Positions 52,515 through 63,473 of a DNA stretch of 64,000 bases are shown piece by piece. Where the stretch lies: contig NHEF01000010.1 in NCBI GenBank assembly GCA_002171615.1, positions 62,001 to 126,000 of the forward strand, in the 5' to 3' direction. The first letter of the stretch is position 1. Every line of letters starts with the position of its first letter. The stretch comes from Gammaproteobacteria bacterium TMED78 (GTDB lineage Bacteria > Pseudomonadota > Gammaproteobacteria > Steroidobacterales > Rariloculaceae). The translations under genes were made by a program, and so were the position numbers. The notes below the pieces were generated by a model. That model was not told the DNA's origin and ran no database searches. It was given only the letters and a program-made list of their open reading frames with translations.

Positions 52515-53932
52515 GAAACCAATCCAACTGGCTTTTTCACCTGCAAAGAAAAACATAAATTCTTTGAAGTATCTCCTATGCTTCCAGCACCTATAGTTAA
52601 TAATATATCTTTAGGATGAATAATTTTTTTTAGGATTTTTGGTAATAACTGAATATCATTAAGAAAAATAGGCTCTAGATTGCTACTTAGCCTGACTGCT
52701 CTTGTTAAAGATTTGCTATTAATTCCACTTATAGGTTTTTCTCCAGCAGAAAATATCTCTGTAATAATAAGAAAATCTACCTTAGAAAGACTCTCAACAA
52801 AATCATCAAATAGATCTTTCGTTCTAGAGTATCTATGTGGTTGGAAAATAGTTAAAAGCCTTCGGTTCGGCCAAATATCTCTAATTGCATTTATAGTAGA
52901 ATCTATTTCTGTAGGGTGGTGAGCATAATCGTCAATTAGATTAATTATGCCATTTTCAGTAACTATATTTTCAGTAATGCAGAACCTTCTATCAATTCCT
53001 GAGAAACTATTTAATGATTTTTTTATAATATCTTCTTTTATATCCAACTCAAGACCAATAGCTATAGAAGCTAAAGTATTTTGTATATTGTGAGAACCGG
53101 GTAGAGTTGATTTTATATCCAATAAAAATTTATTTTTTCGGTAAACTTTAAATGAAGTGCATATTCCTTCTCTTCTAATCTCTTTTACTCTTATTTCAGC
53201 ATCCTGATTAAAACCATATGTAATAACCCTCCTATTTATTTTATTTAGAATACTTCTAACATTTTCATCATCAATACACATAACAGCCATTCCATCAAAT
53301 GGCAGATTATGTATAAAATCAATAAATCCTAATTTCAATTTTTCAATACTATTCTCATAACTATCTAAATGATCATTATCTATATTTGTCACTACTGCTA
53401 TTTTTGGCTGAAGATGCAAAAAAGATGTATCGCTTTCATCAGCTTCGGCAACAAGAAATTTACCTAATCCTAGTCTTGCATTAGTATTTGTTCCATGAAG
53501 CTTTCCCCCTATTACAAATGTTGGATCTAGATTGCCTTCTGCAAGCATATTTGCTATTAAACTAGTTGTTGTTGTCTTCCCATGAGTGCCCGAAATTGCT
53601 ATACCAAATCTAAACCTCATAAGCTCTGCCAACATTTCTGCTCTTTTCATAATTGGAATTTTTATTTTTTTTGCTTCTTTTATTTCTATGTTATTTCTAG
53701 GCACTGCACTTGAAGCAACTAATAACTCTGCATTAATAATATTTTCTTTTTTATGCCCTCTAAATATCTTTATTCCTAATTTACTCAATCTCTTAGTTGT
53801 ATCAGTTAAGCTTAAATCAGAGCCTTGTACTATAAATCCTAAATTATGTAGTACTTCGGCTATCCCACTCATGCCTGATCCACCGATACCAACAAAATGA
53901 ATTACATTAAAATTTTTAGATTTTCTATCCAT
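52511..53932 (-). CDS. murC: UDP-N-acetylmuramate-alanine ligase
   Basis: HFVGIGGSGMSGIAEVLHNLG; AISGTHGKTTTTSLIANML; DDYAHHPTEI. Confidence 0.97.
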   Translation of the reverse strand: MDRKSKNFNVIHFVGIGGSGMSGIAEVLHNLGFIVQGSDLSLTDTTKRLSKLGIKIFRGHKKENIINAELLVASSAVPRNNIEIKEAKKIKIPIMKRAEMLAELMRFRFGIAISGTHGKTTTTSLIANMLAEGNLDPTFVIGGKLHGTNTNARLGLGKFLVAEADESDTSFLHLQPKIAVVTNIDNDHLDSYENSIEKLKLGFIDFIHNLPFDGMAVMCIDDENVRSILNKINRRVITYGFNQDAEIRVKEIRREGICTSFKVYRKNKFLLDIKSTLPGSHNIQNTLASIAIGLELDIKEDIIKKSLNSFSGIDRRFCITENIVTENGIINLIDDYAHHPTEIDSTINAIRDIWPNRRLLTIFQPHRYSRTKDLFDDFVESLSKVDFLIITEIFSAGEKPISGINSKSLTRAVRLSSNLEPIFLNDIQLLPKILKKIIHPKDILLTIGAGSIGDTSKNLCFSLQVKKPVGLVS

Positions 53933-53935
53933 AAT

Positions 53936-55030
53936 TTATATACGATTAGCAAATTTAATACATGTATCTGCTAATATCTTTGTTGCTCCTCTTTTAGCGT
54001 TTTTTCTTGCGTTATTGGCTAAATTAATTAGTTCTTTTTTATTTTTACACAAATTTATAATTTTCTTTCTTGATAATTTAAGCCCTAGCTCATTTTCTAA
54101 TATAATCAAACCTGCCCCATTCGAACAAAAACTAATTGCATTCTTATATTGATGATTGTCTATTGAATTAGGCAATGGAATTAAAATTGCACCAATGCCA
54201 ACAATTTCTAACTCTGAAATAGTTAGTGCACCTGCTCTACATACTACGATATCAGCCCATTTATAAGCATCAGCAATATTAAAAATAAAATTCTCTACCT
54301 TAGCCTTTACTTCATAATTTTTATATATATCTTCTATAGAAGACTTATCCTTACCTACTTGATGCCAAACATTTAAATCTATATCTCTTTTTACCTCTTT
54401 CAGGATCTTAGGTATCTTAAAGTTTAAAGCTCTAGATCCTTGGCTCCCACCTAAAACAAGTATATTTATGACTAATTTTTTTTCTAATCTTTCAAAAAAT
54501 CGCTCTTCCGGTGACAAAATATTTAAAATAGATTTTCTTATTGGATTGCCAATTATTTTAGATTCAACCTTATCTGGAAAGCTATTTGGGAAAGCTGCAA
54601 AAATTTCGCTTGCAAATTTAGCCAGTATTTTATTTGATGACCCAGCTATGGCATTTTGCTCATGAATCAATAACGGTCTTCTGGTTAACCAGGCAACAAA
54701 TCCACCAGGACCAGAAACGAAGCCCCCAAATCCGACTACAACTGAAGGATTACATTTATAAAATATAACTAAAGTCTGAATAATAGAAATCAATAATCTA
54801 AAAGGAGATAAAAGCCACGCCAGATATCCCAAGCCTCTTAAACGAGGTACAGAAATCCAATTAATTTCTATGTTTGCCTCACTGACCAACTCTGCTTCTA
54901 AGCCTTTCTTTGTTCCTAACCAAACTACATCCTGAGATCTTTCCTTCAATTCTCTAGCTAATGCTAATCCTGGATATATATGCCCACCTGTGCCGCCAGC
55001 TACTATCATGATAGGTCTTTTTATCTTCAT
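53936..55030 (-). CDS. murG: UDP-GlcNAc:undecaprenyl-PP-MurNAc-pentapeptide GlcNAc transferase
   Basis: IVAGGTGGHIYPGLALA; HEQNAIAGSSNKIL; LGGSQGSRALN; CRAGALTISEL. Confidence 0.97.
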   Translation of the reverse strand: MKIKRPIMIVAGGTGGHIYPGLALARELKERSQDVVWLGTKKGLEAELVSEANIEINWISVPRLRGLGYLAWLLSPFRLLISIIQTLVIFYKCNPSVVVGFGGFVSGPGGFVAWLTRRPLLIHEQNAIAGSSNKILAKFASEIFAAFPNSFPDKVESKIIGNPIRKSILNILSPEERFFERLEKKLVINILVLGGSQGSRALNFKIPKILKEVKRDIDLNVWHQVGKDKSSIEDIYKNYEVKAKVENFIFNIADAYKWADIVVCRAGALTISELEIVGIGAILIPLPNSIDNHQYKNAISFCSNGAGLIILENELGLKLSRKKIINLCKNKKELINLANNARKNAKRGATKILADTCIKFANRI

Positions 55031-56184
55031 CTTCTTTTACCTTTTATTTTTATTTTTTTATCGCATGTAATTACTTCATGATGAATCCTGATTAAGATTG
55101 CCAAGGATATAAGAGTAATAATAATGCTCATTCGTCCATAGCTAAATAAAGGAAGAGTTAGTCCCTTGGTAGGTAAAAGGCCTGCGCTTACTCCCATATT
55201 TATAAACACTTGAACTCCTAATGCCATACCTATACCAGATGAAAGAAGAGCCTGAAATAGCATACCTTTTTCAATTGCTTTATTACTATTTGAAATAGCC
55301 TTGTAAACTAGAATACCAAATAAAATTATTGTTATCGTTACCCCTACTAATCCAAACTCCTCTGATAAAACAGCAAAAATAAAATCAGTATGTGCTTCGG
55401 GCAAATAAAATAATTTCTGAACACTAGAGCCTAAACCTACTCCAAAAAAATCGCCTCTTCCTATTGCTATTAATGATTGAGTTAACTGATAGCCACTATT
55501 TTCTGAGTCAGCCCATGGATCTAAGAATCCAGTAAGTCTTGCTAATCTATAAGGCTCGGAAAATGCTGCTAATAATAATGATGAAAAGACAATTAGAAAT
55601 GAGAATAGAAAATCTCTTATCCTCGCTCCTCCAATAAATAATAATCCTAAGCTAGTAATCATTAAAACAACAGTTGCACCAAAATCAGGTTCAGATAATA
55701 ATAAAAATGAAGCTAAAGCTATTAAAAATAATGGCTTAAGAAAACCAGATAAACTTTCCCTAAGTGTAGATTGGTGACGTACTATATATCCCGATAAATA
55801 AATTATTAAACATAATCTTGCTGGCTCTGAAGGCTGAAGTCTCAGTGGACCCAGTACTATCCACCTAGTACTTCCGTTTACTGTATAGCCAATACTAGGG
55901 ATAAATACTGAAATCAATAAAGCAAATGCAATTATTAAAAAAATCCAATTTAATTTAAGCCAGTATTCAGTTGGCATGTACATACATATTAAGCCTAATA
56001 TAAGGCCAATAGAAATCGCAGTCATTTGTCTATATAAATAATAAAATGGTTCTGCAAAATCTCTATCAGCAATAGCAATAGAAGATGATGTAACCATAAT
56101 TATTCCTAACACTAGTAGAAAAAAAATAGCTACTATCATGACTACATCAAAATGGAATTTATTTATCTTTTCTCTAAAGATCAT
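55027..56184 (-). CDS. ftsW: Lipid II polymerase FtsW
   Basis: Polytopic SEDS protein; WIVLGPLRLQPSEPARLCLIIYLSGYI; KGLTLPLFSYG. Confidence 0.95.
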   Translation of the reverse strand: MIFREKINKFHFDVVMIVAIFFLLVLGIIMVTSSSIAIADRDFAEPFYYLYRQMTAISIGLILGLICMYMPTEYWLKLNWIFLIIAFALLISVFIPSIGYTVNGSTRWIVLGPLRLQPSEPARLCLIIYLSGYIVRHQSTLRESLSGFLKPLFLIALASFLLLSEPDFGATVVLMITSLGLLFIGGARIRDFLFSFLIVFSSLLLAAFSEPYRLARLTGFLDPWADSENSGYQLTQSLIAIGRGDFFGVGLGSSVQKLFYLPEAHTDFIFAVLSEEFGLVGVTITIILFGILVYKAISNSNKAIEKGMLFQALLSSGIGMALGVQVFINMGVSAGLLPTKGLTLPLFSYGRMSIIITLISLAILIRIHHEVITCDKKIKIKGKRR

Positions 56185-57536
56185 TGTAAAAATTCCTCTA
56201 CATATCGAATATAGTTATCTCCCCTTTCAACATAATTACTGTACATATCAAAACTAGAGCAAGCGGGTGAAAGAATAATTGAGGCTCCATTAGAAGAAAG
56301 TTCCCATGCTCTCTCCACAGCATCTTTCATGGATGAAGCATGCTTAACTGGACAAATACTACTTAGAGAATATTCTATATCTTTAGCAGACTCTCCTAGT
56401 ACAACAGCTCCAATTAACTTACCATTTGATGCCTTGCTCAATTCATTAAAATTAGCGCCCTTACTCCTCCCCCCAGCAATTAAAACTATAGGTTTTTTAT
56501 AGCTGTTAATTGCTGCAATAGTTGAGCTAACATTTGTAGATTTAGAATCATTAATAAAAGATATACTCTGCTTTTCTCCTACTAATTCGCAACGATGAGG
56601 TAATCCCTTAAAACTTCTGAGACTTTTAAAATTAATCTCCCTATCTAATGAACTTGCTAACGCAATTGCTGCTAACACGTTTGACTCATTATGAGGCCCT
56701 TTAATATTTAAAGAATCTACTGGCAGAATTTTTCTACCGAAACCTGAATACCAACGGATACCATCTATTATTTTTATACTAAAACCATCTTTAATATAAC
56801 TCGCTTGAGAAAAAGGTAGACTATTTCTATCTTTTTCAACCATTTCCCTAACTGAAATATCATCATAGTTATAAACAGCTAGTTCAGAGAAATTAAATAC
56901 TTTCTTTTTAATATTTTTATAATTTTGTAGAGTAATATGTCTATCTAAATGATCAGGATATATATTCAAAATAGCTGCTGCTTTAGAATAAGGGTTATCA
57001 GTAATATCTAATTGAAAACTTGATAACTCTAGGATATAAATCTCAATATCTTTATTAATCAGATCTAAAGCTGGTATGCCTAAATTTCCACCGGCAGCTA
57101 CTTTTATCCCATTTTCTGTGAATAGGTGCTCTAATAAGGAAACAACTGTACTCTTACCATTAGTGCCTGTAATCGCTAATATTGGTTTAGAAACTTTTTT
57201 AATAAAAATTTCTATATCGCTCACGATTGGTATTTCATTATTTTTTGCTTCAGTAAGTATCGGTGCATTCTTTTCTATGCCTGGAGAAACAATAACCAGA
57301 TCTTTATCTCTTAACCAAGAAATATCTAAAGTTTCTAGGTAAATACCAACTTTCTTTGATAGCTCTTTTTTACCATTGAGACCAGGAGGGTTAGCTCTAC
57401 TATCAATTGCAGTTACATTATGTCCCTTTTTAGAAAAATAATTTGCGGCAGAAACACCTGTAACTCCTAGACCAAGGATTAGAGTTTCTAATCTCTTAGA
57501 ATTAGACCTTATATTTTTAAATATATTTGTTTGCAT
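56181..57536 (-). CDS. murD: UDP-N-acetylmuramoylalanine-D-glutamate ligase
   Basis: GVTGVSAANYFSKKGHNVTAIDSR; AITGTNGKSTVVSLLEHLF; INDSKSTNVSSTIAAI. Confidence 0.96.
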   Translation of the reverse strand: MQTNIFKNIRSNSKRLETLILGLGVTGVSAANYFSKKGHNVTAIDSRANPPGLNGKKELSKKVGIYLETLDISWLRDKDLVIVSPGIEKNAPILTEAKNNEIPIVSDIEIFIKKVSKPILAITGTNGKSTVVSLLEHLFTENGIKVAAGGNLGIPALDLINKDIEIYILELSSFQLDITDNPYSKAAAILNIYPDHLDRHITLQNYKNIKKKVFNFSELAVYNYDDISVREMVEKDRNSLPFSQASYIKDGFSIKIIDGIRWYSGFGRKILPVDSLNIKGPHNESNVLAAIALASSLDREINFKSLRSFKGLPHRCELVGEKQSISFINDSKSTNVSSTIAAINSYKKPIVLIAGGRSKGANFNELSKASNGKLIGAVVLGESAKDIEYSLSSICPVKHASSMKDAVERAWELSSNGASIILSPACSSFDMYSNYVERGDNYIRYVEEFLQ

Positions 57537-57542
57537 TATAGT

Positions 57543-58631
57543 TTATCTTATCTTAAGACTGGCTAAACCAATCAATACGAGGATTACTGTTATTATCCAA
57601 AACCTTACAATAACTTTTGGCTCTGCCCATCCTTTTAATTCATAATGATGATGGAGTGGGGCCATTCGAAAAACTCTACGGCCAGTAATTTTAAAAGATA
57701 AAACCTGAACAATAACTGATAAGGTTTCAACTACAAATACCCCTCCCATGATAAAAAGTACTAGCTCTTGTCTCACTATAACTGCTACTAACCCTATAGC
57801 AGCCCCAATACCTAAGGACCCTATATCTCCCATAAAGACCTGGGCAGGATAGGTGTTAAACCATAAGAAACCCAGGCCTGCCCCAGCCAAGGCTGCACAA
57901 AAAATTAATAATTCTCCAGTTCCAGCAATATAAGGGATATCAAGATAAGTCGAAAAATTTACATTCCCAGTAGCATAAGCAAATATGCCTAAAGCACTAA
58001 TTATCATTACAGAAGGCATTATTGCTAACCCATCTAAGCCATCAGTTAAATTAACCGCATTTGATGTTCCAACGATAACCAAAGAAGAAAAAATAATATA
58101 AGAATAAAATCCTAGAGGAATAGATAAGCTTTTTAAATATGGTATAAGAAGAGCTCTTTCGGCATCAGGATTCTCAGCTAAAATATAGATAAATGAAGAG
58201 CTAATTAATGCCAATAAAGACTGAAAAATAAATTTTTTGTATGCACCTAAGCCTTTAGAGTTTTTATAATAAAGCTTTTTATAATCATCTACAAATCCTA
58301 TAACACTAAAAAGAATAGTAGTAAATAACATAATCCAAATAAAGCGATTACTTAAATCTGACCACAGTAAAGTACTTACTACTATAGACAATAAGATCAG
58401 AACACCACCCATTGTAGGAGTTCCAGATTTAACTAAATGAGATTTTGGACCGAGCTCCCTAACAGGCTGACCCAAACTTCCTATTGATAGCTTTCTTATA
58501 AAAAAAGGGCCTAAAATCAAAGAAAATAATAATGATGTTAGAGAAGCAAGTATACCTCTCAATGTAGAATAATTTAACACGCTAAAATTATCGTTAAATT
58601 GAGATAAGTAATCTGCTAGCAATATCATCAT
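57543..58631 (-). CDS. mraY: Phospho-MurNAc-pentapeptide translocase
   Basis: [50 protein letters not shown]. Confidence 0.98.
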   Translation of the reverse strand: MMILLADYLSQFNDNFSVLNYSTLRGILASLTSLLFSLILGPFFIRKLSIGSLGQPVRELGPKSHLVKSGTPTMGGVLILLSIVVSTLLWSDLSNRFIWIMLFTTILFSVIGFVDDYKKLYYKNSKGLGAYKKFIFQSLLALISSSFIYILAENPDAERALLIPYLKSLSIPLGFYSYIIFSSLVIVGTSNAVNLTDGLDGLAIMPSVMIISALGIFAYATGNVNFSTYLDIPYIAGTGELLIFCAALAGAGLGFLWFNTYPAQVFMGDIGSLGIGAAIGLVAVIVRQELVLFIMGGVFVVETLSVIVQVLSFKITGRRVFRMAPLHHHYELKGWAEPKVIVRFWIITVILVLIGLASLKIR

Positions 58632-58646
58632 AATTATTTCTCTTTT

Positions 58647-60005
58647 CTATCCATCATTTTTTTGAACTAACTCATCAATTATGCTTTCCATTTTCATAAA
58701 TCTAGAACCCTTTACTAAAACCATTACGTCTTTATCAAGATAGCTTTCTATTCTAGATATTAGTTTTGTCTTATTATCAAAAGATTCTGAACCACTACCA
58801 AATTCAATAGATGCTAATTTAGCTAAATCTCCAATTGTAAAAAAAATATCGCATTTTCCAATTGCATACCTACCTATCTCAGAATGAAACTTTTCTTTAG
58901 AGCTACCTAGCTCTGCCATATCTCCAAATATGAATATTCTTTTTCCTTCAAAACTTGAAAGATAATCGATAGCAGCTTTAGTTGAAATAGGATTAGCATT
59001 ATATGTATCATCTAATATAGTTGATTTTTTCTTCCCTAAAAGAGGACAAAGCCTCCCTTTAACTTTTTTGACACTAGATAAACCACTAACAATATCTTTT
59101 GGCTTGATTCCACTAATATAGCCTACTAAACTAGCGGCTAATGCATTTAGAATATTATGACTACCTAGCAAGGGTAGATCTACATCAATTAAAGTTTTGT
59201 CTGGTAGGCAAATTTTAAAAAGAGAATTGCCATTGATATATTCTATCTGGCTAGCAATAAAACAATCAGCATTCTCATCAGTACCGAATGTTATAGTATT
59301 TCTTGCTTTGCTTTTATTTTTCCAATAACTATAGAAAGAGTCATCAGCGTTAATTATTGCTGTGCCATCAATAGGCGATAAGTAATCTAAAATCTCTCCC
59401 TTAGCTTTAGCTACATCATTCACTGATCCAAATCCCTCTAAGTGTGAGGGGCCTACATTTGTAATCAATCCTATTGTTGGCTCAGCTATTGAGCTAAGAT
59501 AGGAAATCTCTCCAGGATGATTTGCTCCTAACTCTAAAACTAGCACTTCATCTTTTTCTTCTAAATCTATTAGAGTCATTGGTAAGCCAACTTCATTATT
59601 ATTATTTTCTCTAGTTATACAAATTTTATATGTTTGTTTAAAAATACTTGATATCAATTCCTTTACAGTTGTCTTGCCGTTACTCCCAGTTATTGCTATC
59701 ACTGGTAATTTAAAATTACTTCTCCAAGATTTAGCCAAAATCCCTAATGCTATTTTTGTGTCTTCAACTTCGATTTGAGGTAAATTACTTTTTAATTTTT
59801 TAGATACTATTGCCGCAATAGCACCTTTCCTCTCTGCTTCAGAAATAAATTCATTACCATCAAAATTCTTCCCCTCTAGGGCGACAAAAAGAGCCCCTTT
59901 AGCTATGCTTCTAGTATCGGTACTTATTGACTTAAAGTTTAAGTTCTCTCCAGTGAAATCTTTACTTAACTTTTGAGCTACTGATAATATTCTTCCTGAC
60001 ATCAT
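58647..60005 (-). CDS. murF: UDP-MurNAc-tripeptide-D-Ala-D-Ala ligase
   Basis: STDTRSIAKGALFVALEGKNFDGNEFI; ITGSNGKTTVKELI; LDDTYNANPISTKAAI. Confidence 0.96.
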   Translation of the reverse strand: MMSGRILSVAQKLSKDFTGENLNFKSISTDTRSIAKGALFVALEGKNFDGNEFISEAERKGAIAAIVSKKLKSNLPQIEVEDTKIALGILAKSWRSNFKLPVIAITGSNGKTTVKELISSIFKQTYKICITRENNNNEVGLPMTLIDLEEKDEVLVLELGANHPGEISYLSSIAEPTIGLITNVGPSHLEGFGSVNDVAKAKGEILDYLSPIDGTAIINADDSFYSYWKNKSKARNTITFGTDENADCFIASQIEYINGNSLFKICLPDKTLIDVDLPLLGSHNILNALAASLVGYISGIKPKDIVSGLSSVKKVKGRLCPLLGKKKSTILDDTYNANPISTKAAIDYLSSFEGKRIFIFGDMAELGSSKEKFHSEIGRYAIGKCDIFFTIGDLAKLASIEFGSGSESFDNKTKLISRIESYLDKDVMVLVKGSRFMKMESIIDELVQKNDG

Positions 60006-61468
60006 AATAAATCTCCTAGAGCATTCTTCACTATAGATAAATCACTAGAATTAATTATTTCTTTATCAAAAAATTGTTGATTTTCATGACCTTTGCCAGC
60101 TACTAGAATAATATCTTCATGATTAGCTATTTTAATAGCCCCGGAGATTGCATTAGCCCTATCTCTTTCAATCAGTAGATTTGGATAATCTTTAATACCT
60201 AAACATATATCTGAAATTATTTTCTCAGGATCTTCATTACGAGGGTTATCGTCTGTAAGGATAATATAATCTGATAGCTTCGCGGCTATATTGCCCATAA
60301 TAGATCTCTTTGATGAGTCTCTAGAACCGCCACAGCCAAATATACACCATAACTTACTTTTTTTAATATTAGATAAAAATTTTAATACTCTCTCTAATGC
60401 AGCTGGGGTGTGAGCATAATCAACAACTACAAAAGGCTTTCCCTCTTCTCCTCCAAAAGTATGCATTCTTCCTGTAATATTTGAACATTGGCTTAACAAA
60501 CTTGATGCTTCATCTAGGTTAATACCTAATGCCTTAAGTATGCCCAAAGATACAATTAAATTTTCAGCATTAAAATCACCTAAAAGAGGAGAGAAAATCT
60601 TACTACTTATTTTTGAATCTTTTACCTCCAAAACAATTCCATCCAGATCACATCTAAGAATCTTTCCAGTTATGTCAGCATCTTTTTTTAGACTAGTTGT
60701 AATTATCTCTACATTTTTAGAAATTTTATTTATAATTTTTTTACTAAACTTATCATCGACAAAAATAATAGCTTTTTGTAAAGTAGGTGTTTTAAAAAAA
60801 TCTGATTTTACCTCTTTATACTCTTCTAAGGTTTTATGATAATCAATATGATCATGGGATAGGTTTGTAAAAGCTGCTATATTAAAATCTAGTCCATCTA
60901 TTCTATTTTGAGCTAAAGAATGTGAGGACACTTCCATAATCACGTCTTCAGCATCTAAATCTCTTATCTGTTTATGTAAAGTAAAACAATCAGGTGTTGT
61001 TAAGCTAGATTCTTGATAAATCTCTGGAGGCACACCTTTACCAATAGTACCAATATATGCTGATGAATTACCCCCATACACTCTAGCTAATGCCGAAATA
61101 TAAGCAACTGTACTTTTTCCATTAGTGCCAGTAACGCCAACTAAATTAAGGTTCTTATTTTTACTAAAGAAAATATTAGCATAACTTCCTAACTTACTTC
61201 TTAAATCCTGAATACCTACAGCTGGACCTATAATATCTTTATAATTAGAGTCTTGCTCATAAATAATTACAACTGCTCCTCTTGATAAAGCTTCATCCTT
61301 AAAATCTAAACCATGATCTTTAGATCCTTTAAGTGCAAAAAAAGCTGCTCCTGGATTAACCTGTCGGCTATCTAGGACAATATCATTAATCTTTATATCA
61401 CCTAGTCCTTTTGAATCTGAACCAATTAGCTCAAATAAACTTACTTCTCTTGATTGATTCATCATCAT
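60002..61468 (-). CDS. murE: UDP-MurNAc-L-Ala-D-Glu:mDAP ligase
   Basis: DSRQVNPGAAFFALKGSKDHG; GVTGTNGKSTVAYI; MEVSSHSLAQNRI; LTDDNPRNEDP (DNPR, mDAP-type). Confidence 0.96.
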   Translation of the reverse strand: MMMNQSREVSLFELIGSDSKGLGDIKINDIVLDSRQVNPGAAFFALKGSKDHGLDFKDEALSRGAVVIIYEQDSNYKDIIGPAVGIQDLRSKLGSYANIFFSKNKNLNLVGVTGTNGKSTVAYISALARVYGGNSSAYIGTIGKGVPPEIYQESSLTTPDCFTLHKQIRDLDAEDVIMEVSSHSLAQNRIDGLDFNIAAFTNLSHDHIDYHKTLEEYKEVKSDFFKTPTLQKAIIFVDDKFSKKIINKISKNVEIITTSLKKDADITGKILRCDLDGIVLEVKDSKISSKIFSPLLGDFNAENLIVSLGILKALGINLDEASSLLSQCSNITGRMHTFGGEEGKPFVVVDYAHTPAALERVLKFLSNIKKSKLWCIFGCGGSRDSSKRSIMGNIAAKLSDYIILTDDNPRNEDPEKIISDICLGIKDYPNLLIERDRANAISGAIKIANHEDIILVAGKGHENQQFFDKEIINSSDLSIVKNALGDLL

Positions 61469-63183
61469 TTTGATACTTTGGCAATTTTGTTTTGAGTAGT
61501 CATTTCTATTCCATCAGGCCTTATAGAAGAGATCCTTAAAGCACCATCCATAACTTTAGAAAAAATTGGCGCTGCTACTTCACCACCATAATAAGAGGTA
61601 GCATTAGGTTCATCAATTACGACAACGATTGCAAATTGTGGTTCAGATGCTGGTGCAAATCCAGCAAATACAGAGGTATACTTATCATCTGTATAAGATC
61701 CTGATTCTGATTTTTTTGCTGTCCCAGTTTTGCCAGCTACTCTATAGTTCTTTACTGATGCAAGAGTACCTGTTCCTCCTGGAGAAACTACACCCTCCAT
61801 CATCTTTATTACATGATTAGCAGTCTTCTCAGAAATAATCCTTTTTGGGCTACTAGCTATATCTGAAGATAATATAGATACTGACTTCATCATGCCTCGA
61901 TTTGCTATGACACTATAAGCTTGAGCTAACTGCAAAGGTGTAACTGATAATCCATATCCATAAGACAAAGTAGCTTGTGAAGTAGGATTCCAATTTTGAG
62001 GAATATTAAATATACCAGCTGATTCGCCTTGTAAGCCTACCCCCGTTAATCTACCAAAGCCAAAATTAGATAAAGAAGACCATAACTGATTCTCTTCAAG
62101 TCCTAAGCCGATAATTGCAGATCCTACATTACTAGATTTGGCCAATATTGTTGAAATATCTACTTCACCTAAATTAGTGTAATCCTCAGTTATGACCCTA
62201 TCATTAACTTTTAAATAACCAGGTGATGTATCAATAATAGAATCAATATCATATATGCCTGACTCTAAAGCCGCTGCTAATATAAAGGGCTTGATGCTAG
62301 AGCCTGGTTCAAAAACATCTGTTATCGCTCTATTCCTGTAAGCACCTATATCAAACTTAGACCTATTATTTGGATTATAGAATGGCTGATTAACCATTGC
62401 TAAAATCTCTCCACTTTTTATATCTAGTATTACAATAGAACCAGAAATGGCACTATTATCTTCAACTGCTTGTTTTAACTCTCGATACGCAAAATATTGA
62501 AGCCTCAAATCAATACTCAAAACTAGCTCCTTACCTGGCTTCTCTTTATTGATTAATTCTATATCTTGAATAATTCTCTCTTCCCTATCTCTTAAAACTC
62601 TTTTTTTTCCAGGCTCACCCTGTAACCAGCCGTTATATGCAAGCTCTACCCCCTCTAAGCCTTTATCATCTATATCTGTAAAACCGAGAAGATGGCTTGT
62701 TACCTCTCCAGATGGATAATATCTTCGATACTCTCTTCTAACTTCTATGCCTGGTAAGCTAAGATTTAGAACCTGAAGTGTTAGCTCTGGATTCAAGTGC
62801 CTCCGAAGATAAATAAAATCTTTATCTTTGTTACTCGTTATTTTTCTTATCAAAAAACTGGACTCTAATCCTAAAATCTCTGCCAGTGTTCTTATTTTCT
62901 CAAGCTCTGTAGGTAATTTTTTTGGATTAGCACCAATGCTATCGACAGGCGTACTAACAGCTAACGGCTCACCTGCCCTATCCAAAATTCTTCCTCTATT
63001 TGAAAGTATTGGAACAGTTCTGATTTGCCTCAAATCCCCTTGATCAACAAGAAAATCTTTTTCTATTACTTGTAGATAGATAAATCTACCTTCTAATAGT
63101 ATAGCCCCTATAAAAAAAGAACCTAAAATAAAAAAAGATCTCCACCTTGTCCAAAATAGTTCTATTTTATTTTTTTTTGTCAT
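61465..63183 (-). CDS. ftsI: Septal peptidoglycan transpeptidase FtsI (PBP3)
   Basis: GRILDRAGEPLAVSTPV; FEPGSSIKPFILAAAL (SxxK); AKSSNVGSA (SxN); AGKTGTAKKS (KTG). Confidence 0.97.
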   Translation of the reverse strand: MTKKNKIELFWTRWRSFFILGSFFIGAILLEGRFIYLQVIEKDFLVDQGDLRQIRTVPILSNRGRILDRAGEPLAVSTPVDSIGANPKKLPTELEKIRTLAEILGLESSFLIRKITSNKDKDFIYLRRHLNPELTLQVLNLSLPGIEVRREYRRYYPSGEVTSHLLGFTDIDDKGLEGVELAYNGWLQGEPGKKRVLRDREERIIQDIELINKEKPGKELVLSIDLRLQYFAYRELKQAVEDNSAISGSIVILDIKSGEILAMVNQPFYNPNNRSKFDIGAYRNRAITDVFEPGSSIKPFILAAALESGIYDIDSIIDTSPGYLKVNDRVITEDYTNLGEVDISTILAKSSNVGSAIIGLGLEENQLWSSLSNFGFGRLTGVGLQGESAGIFNIPQNWNPTSQATLSYGYGLSVTPLQLAQAYSVIANRGMMKSVSILSSDIASSPKRIISEKTANHVIKMMEGVVSPGGTGTLASVKNYRVAGKTGTAKKSESGSYTDDKYTSVFAGFAPASEPQFAIVVVIDEPNATSYYGGEVAAPIFSKVMDGALRISSIRPDGIEMTTQNKIAKVSK

Positions 63184-63473
63184 TGCTTTATATCAAATAA
63201 CATAATTACTTTATCTTGATCAGGAAGAGCTAGTTTTAACTCTTCTCTTGCTATACTCTCTACTCTTGGATGATTGCCCCAAGTGCTCTCCTCTAATTGC
63301 AATCTTCCCCACTCTACTTGTAATCTATCCCTCTCCCTATTTAAAGACTCTAGCTCTATAAAGCTCTGTCTTGAAAAATGCTTAGTCTGAATAATCCATA
63401 TACCAGAAAGACATAAAAGAAATGCCAAGAAAATAAATATAAAAATTTCATTTATTTCCTTATTAAACTTCAT
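63180..63473 (-). CDS. ftsL: Cell division protein FtsL
   Basis: Single TM plus coiled coil, WGRLQLEESTWGNHPRVESIAREELKLALPDQDKVIML; between rsmH and ftsI. Confidence 0.88.
   Translation of the reverse strand: MKFNKEINEIFIFIFLAFLLCLSGIWIIQTKHFSRQSFIELESLNRERDRLQVEWGRLQLEESTWGNHPRVESIAREELKLALPDQDKVIMLFDIKQ

Noticed and set aside
60540-60839. Antisense ORF inside murE (and similar opposite-strand ORFs in the track, e.g. 3810-3992, 6253-6441, 31703-31969, 53586-53900)
   Set aside because: Lie wholly within strongly supported genes on the other strand, with no recognisable domains or SD-start context; typical shadow ORFs of AT-rich coding sequence.
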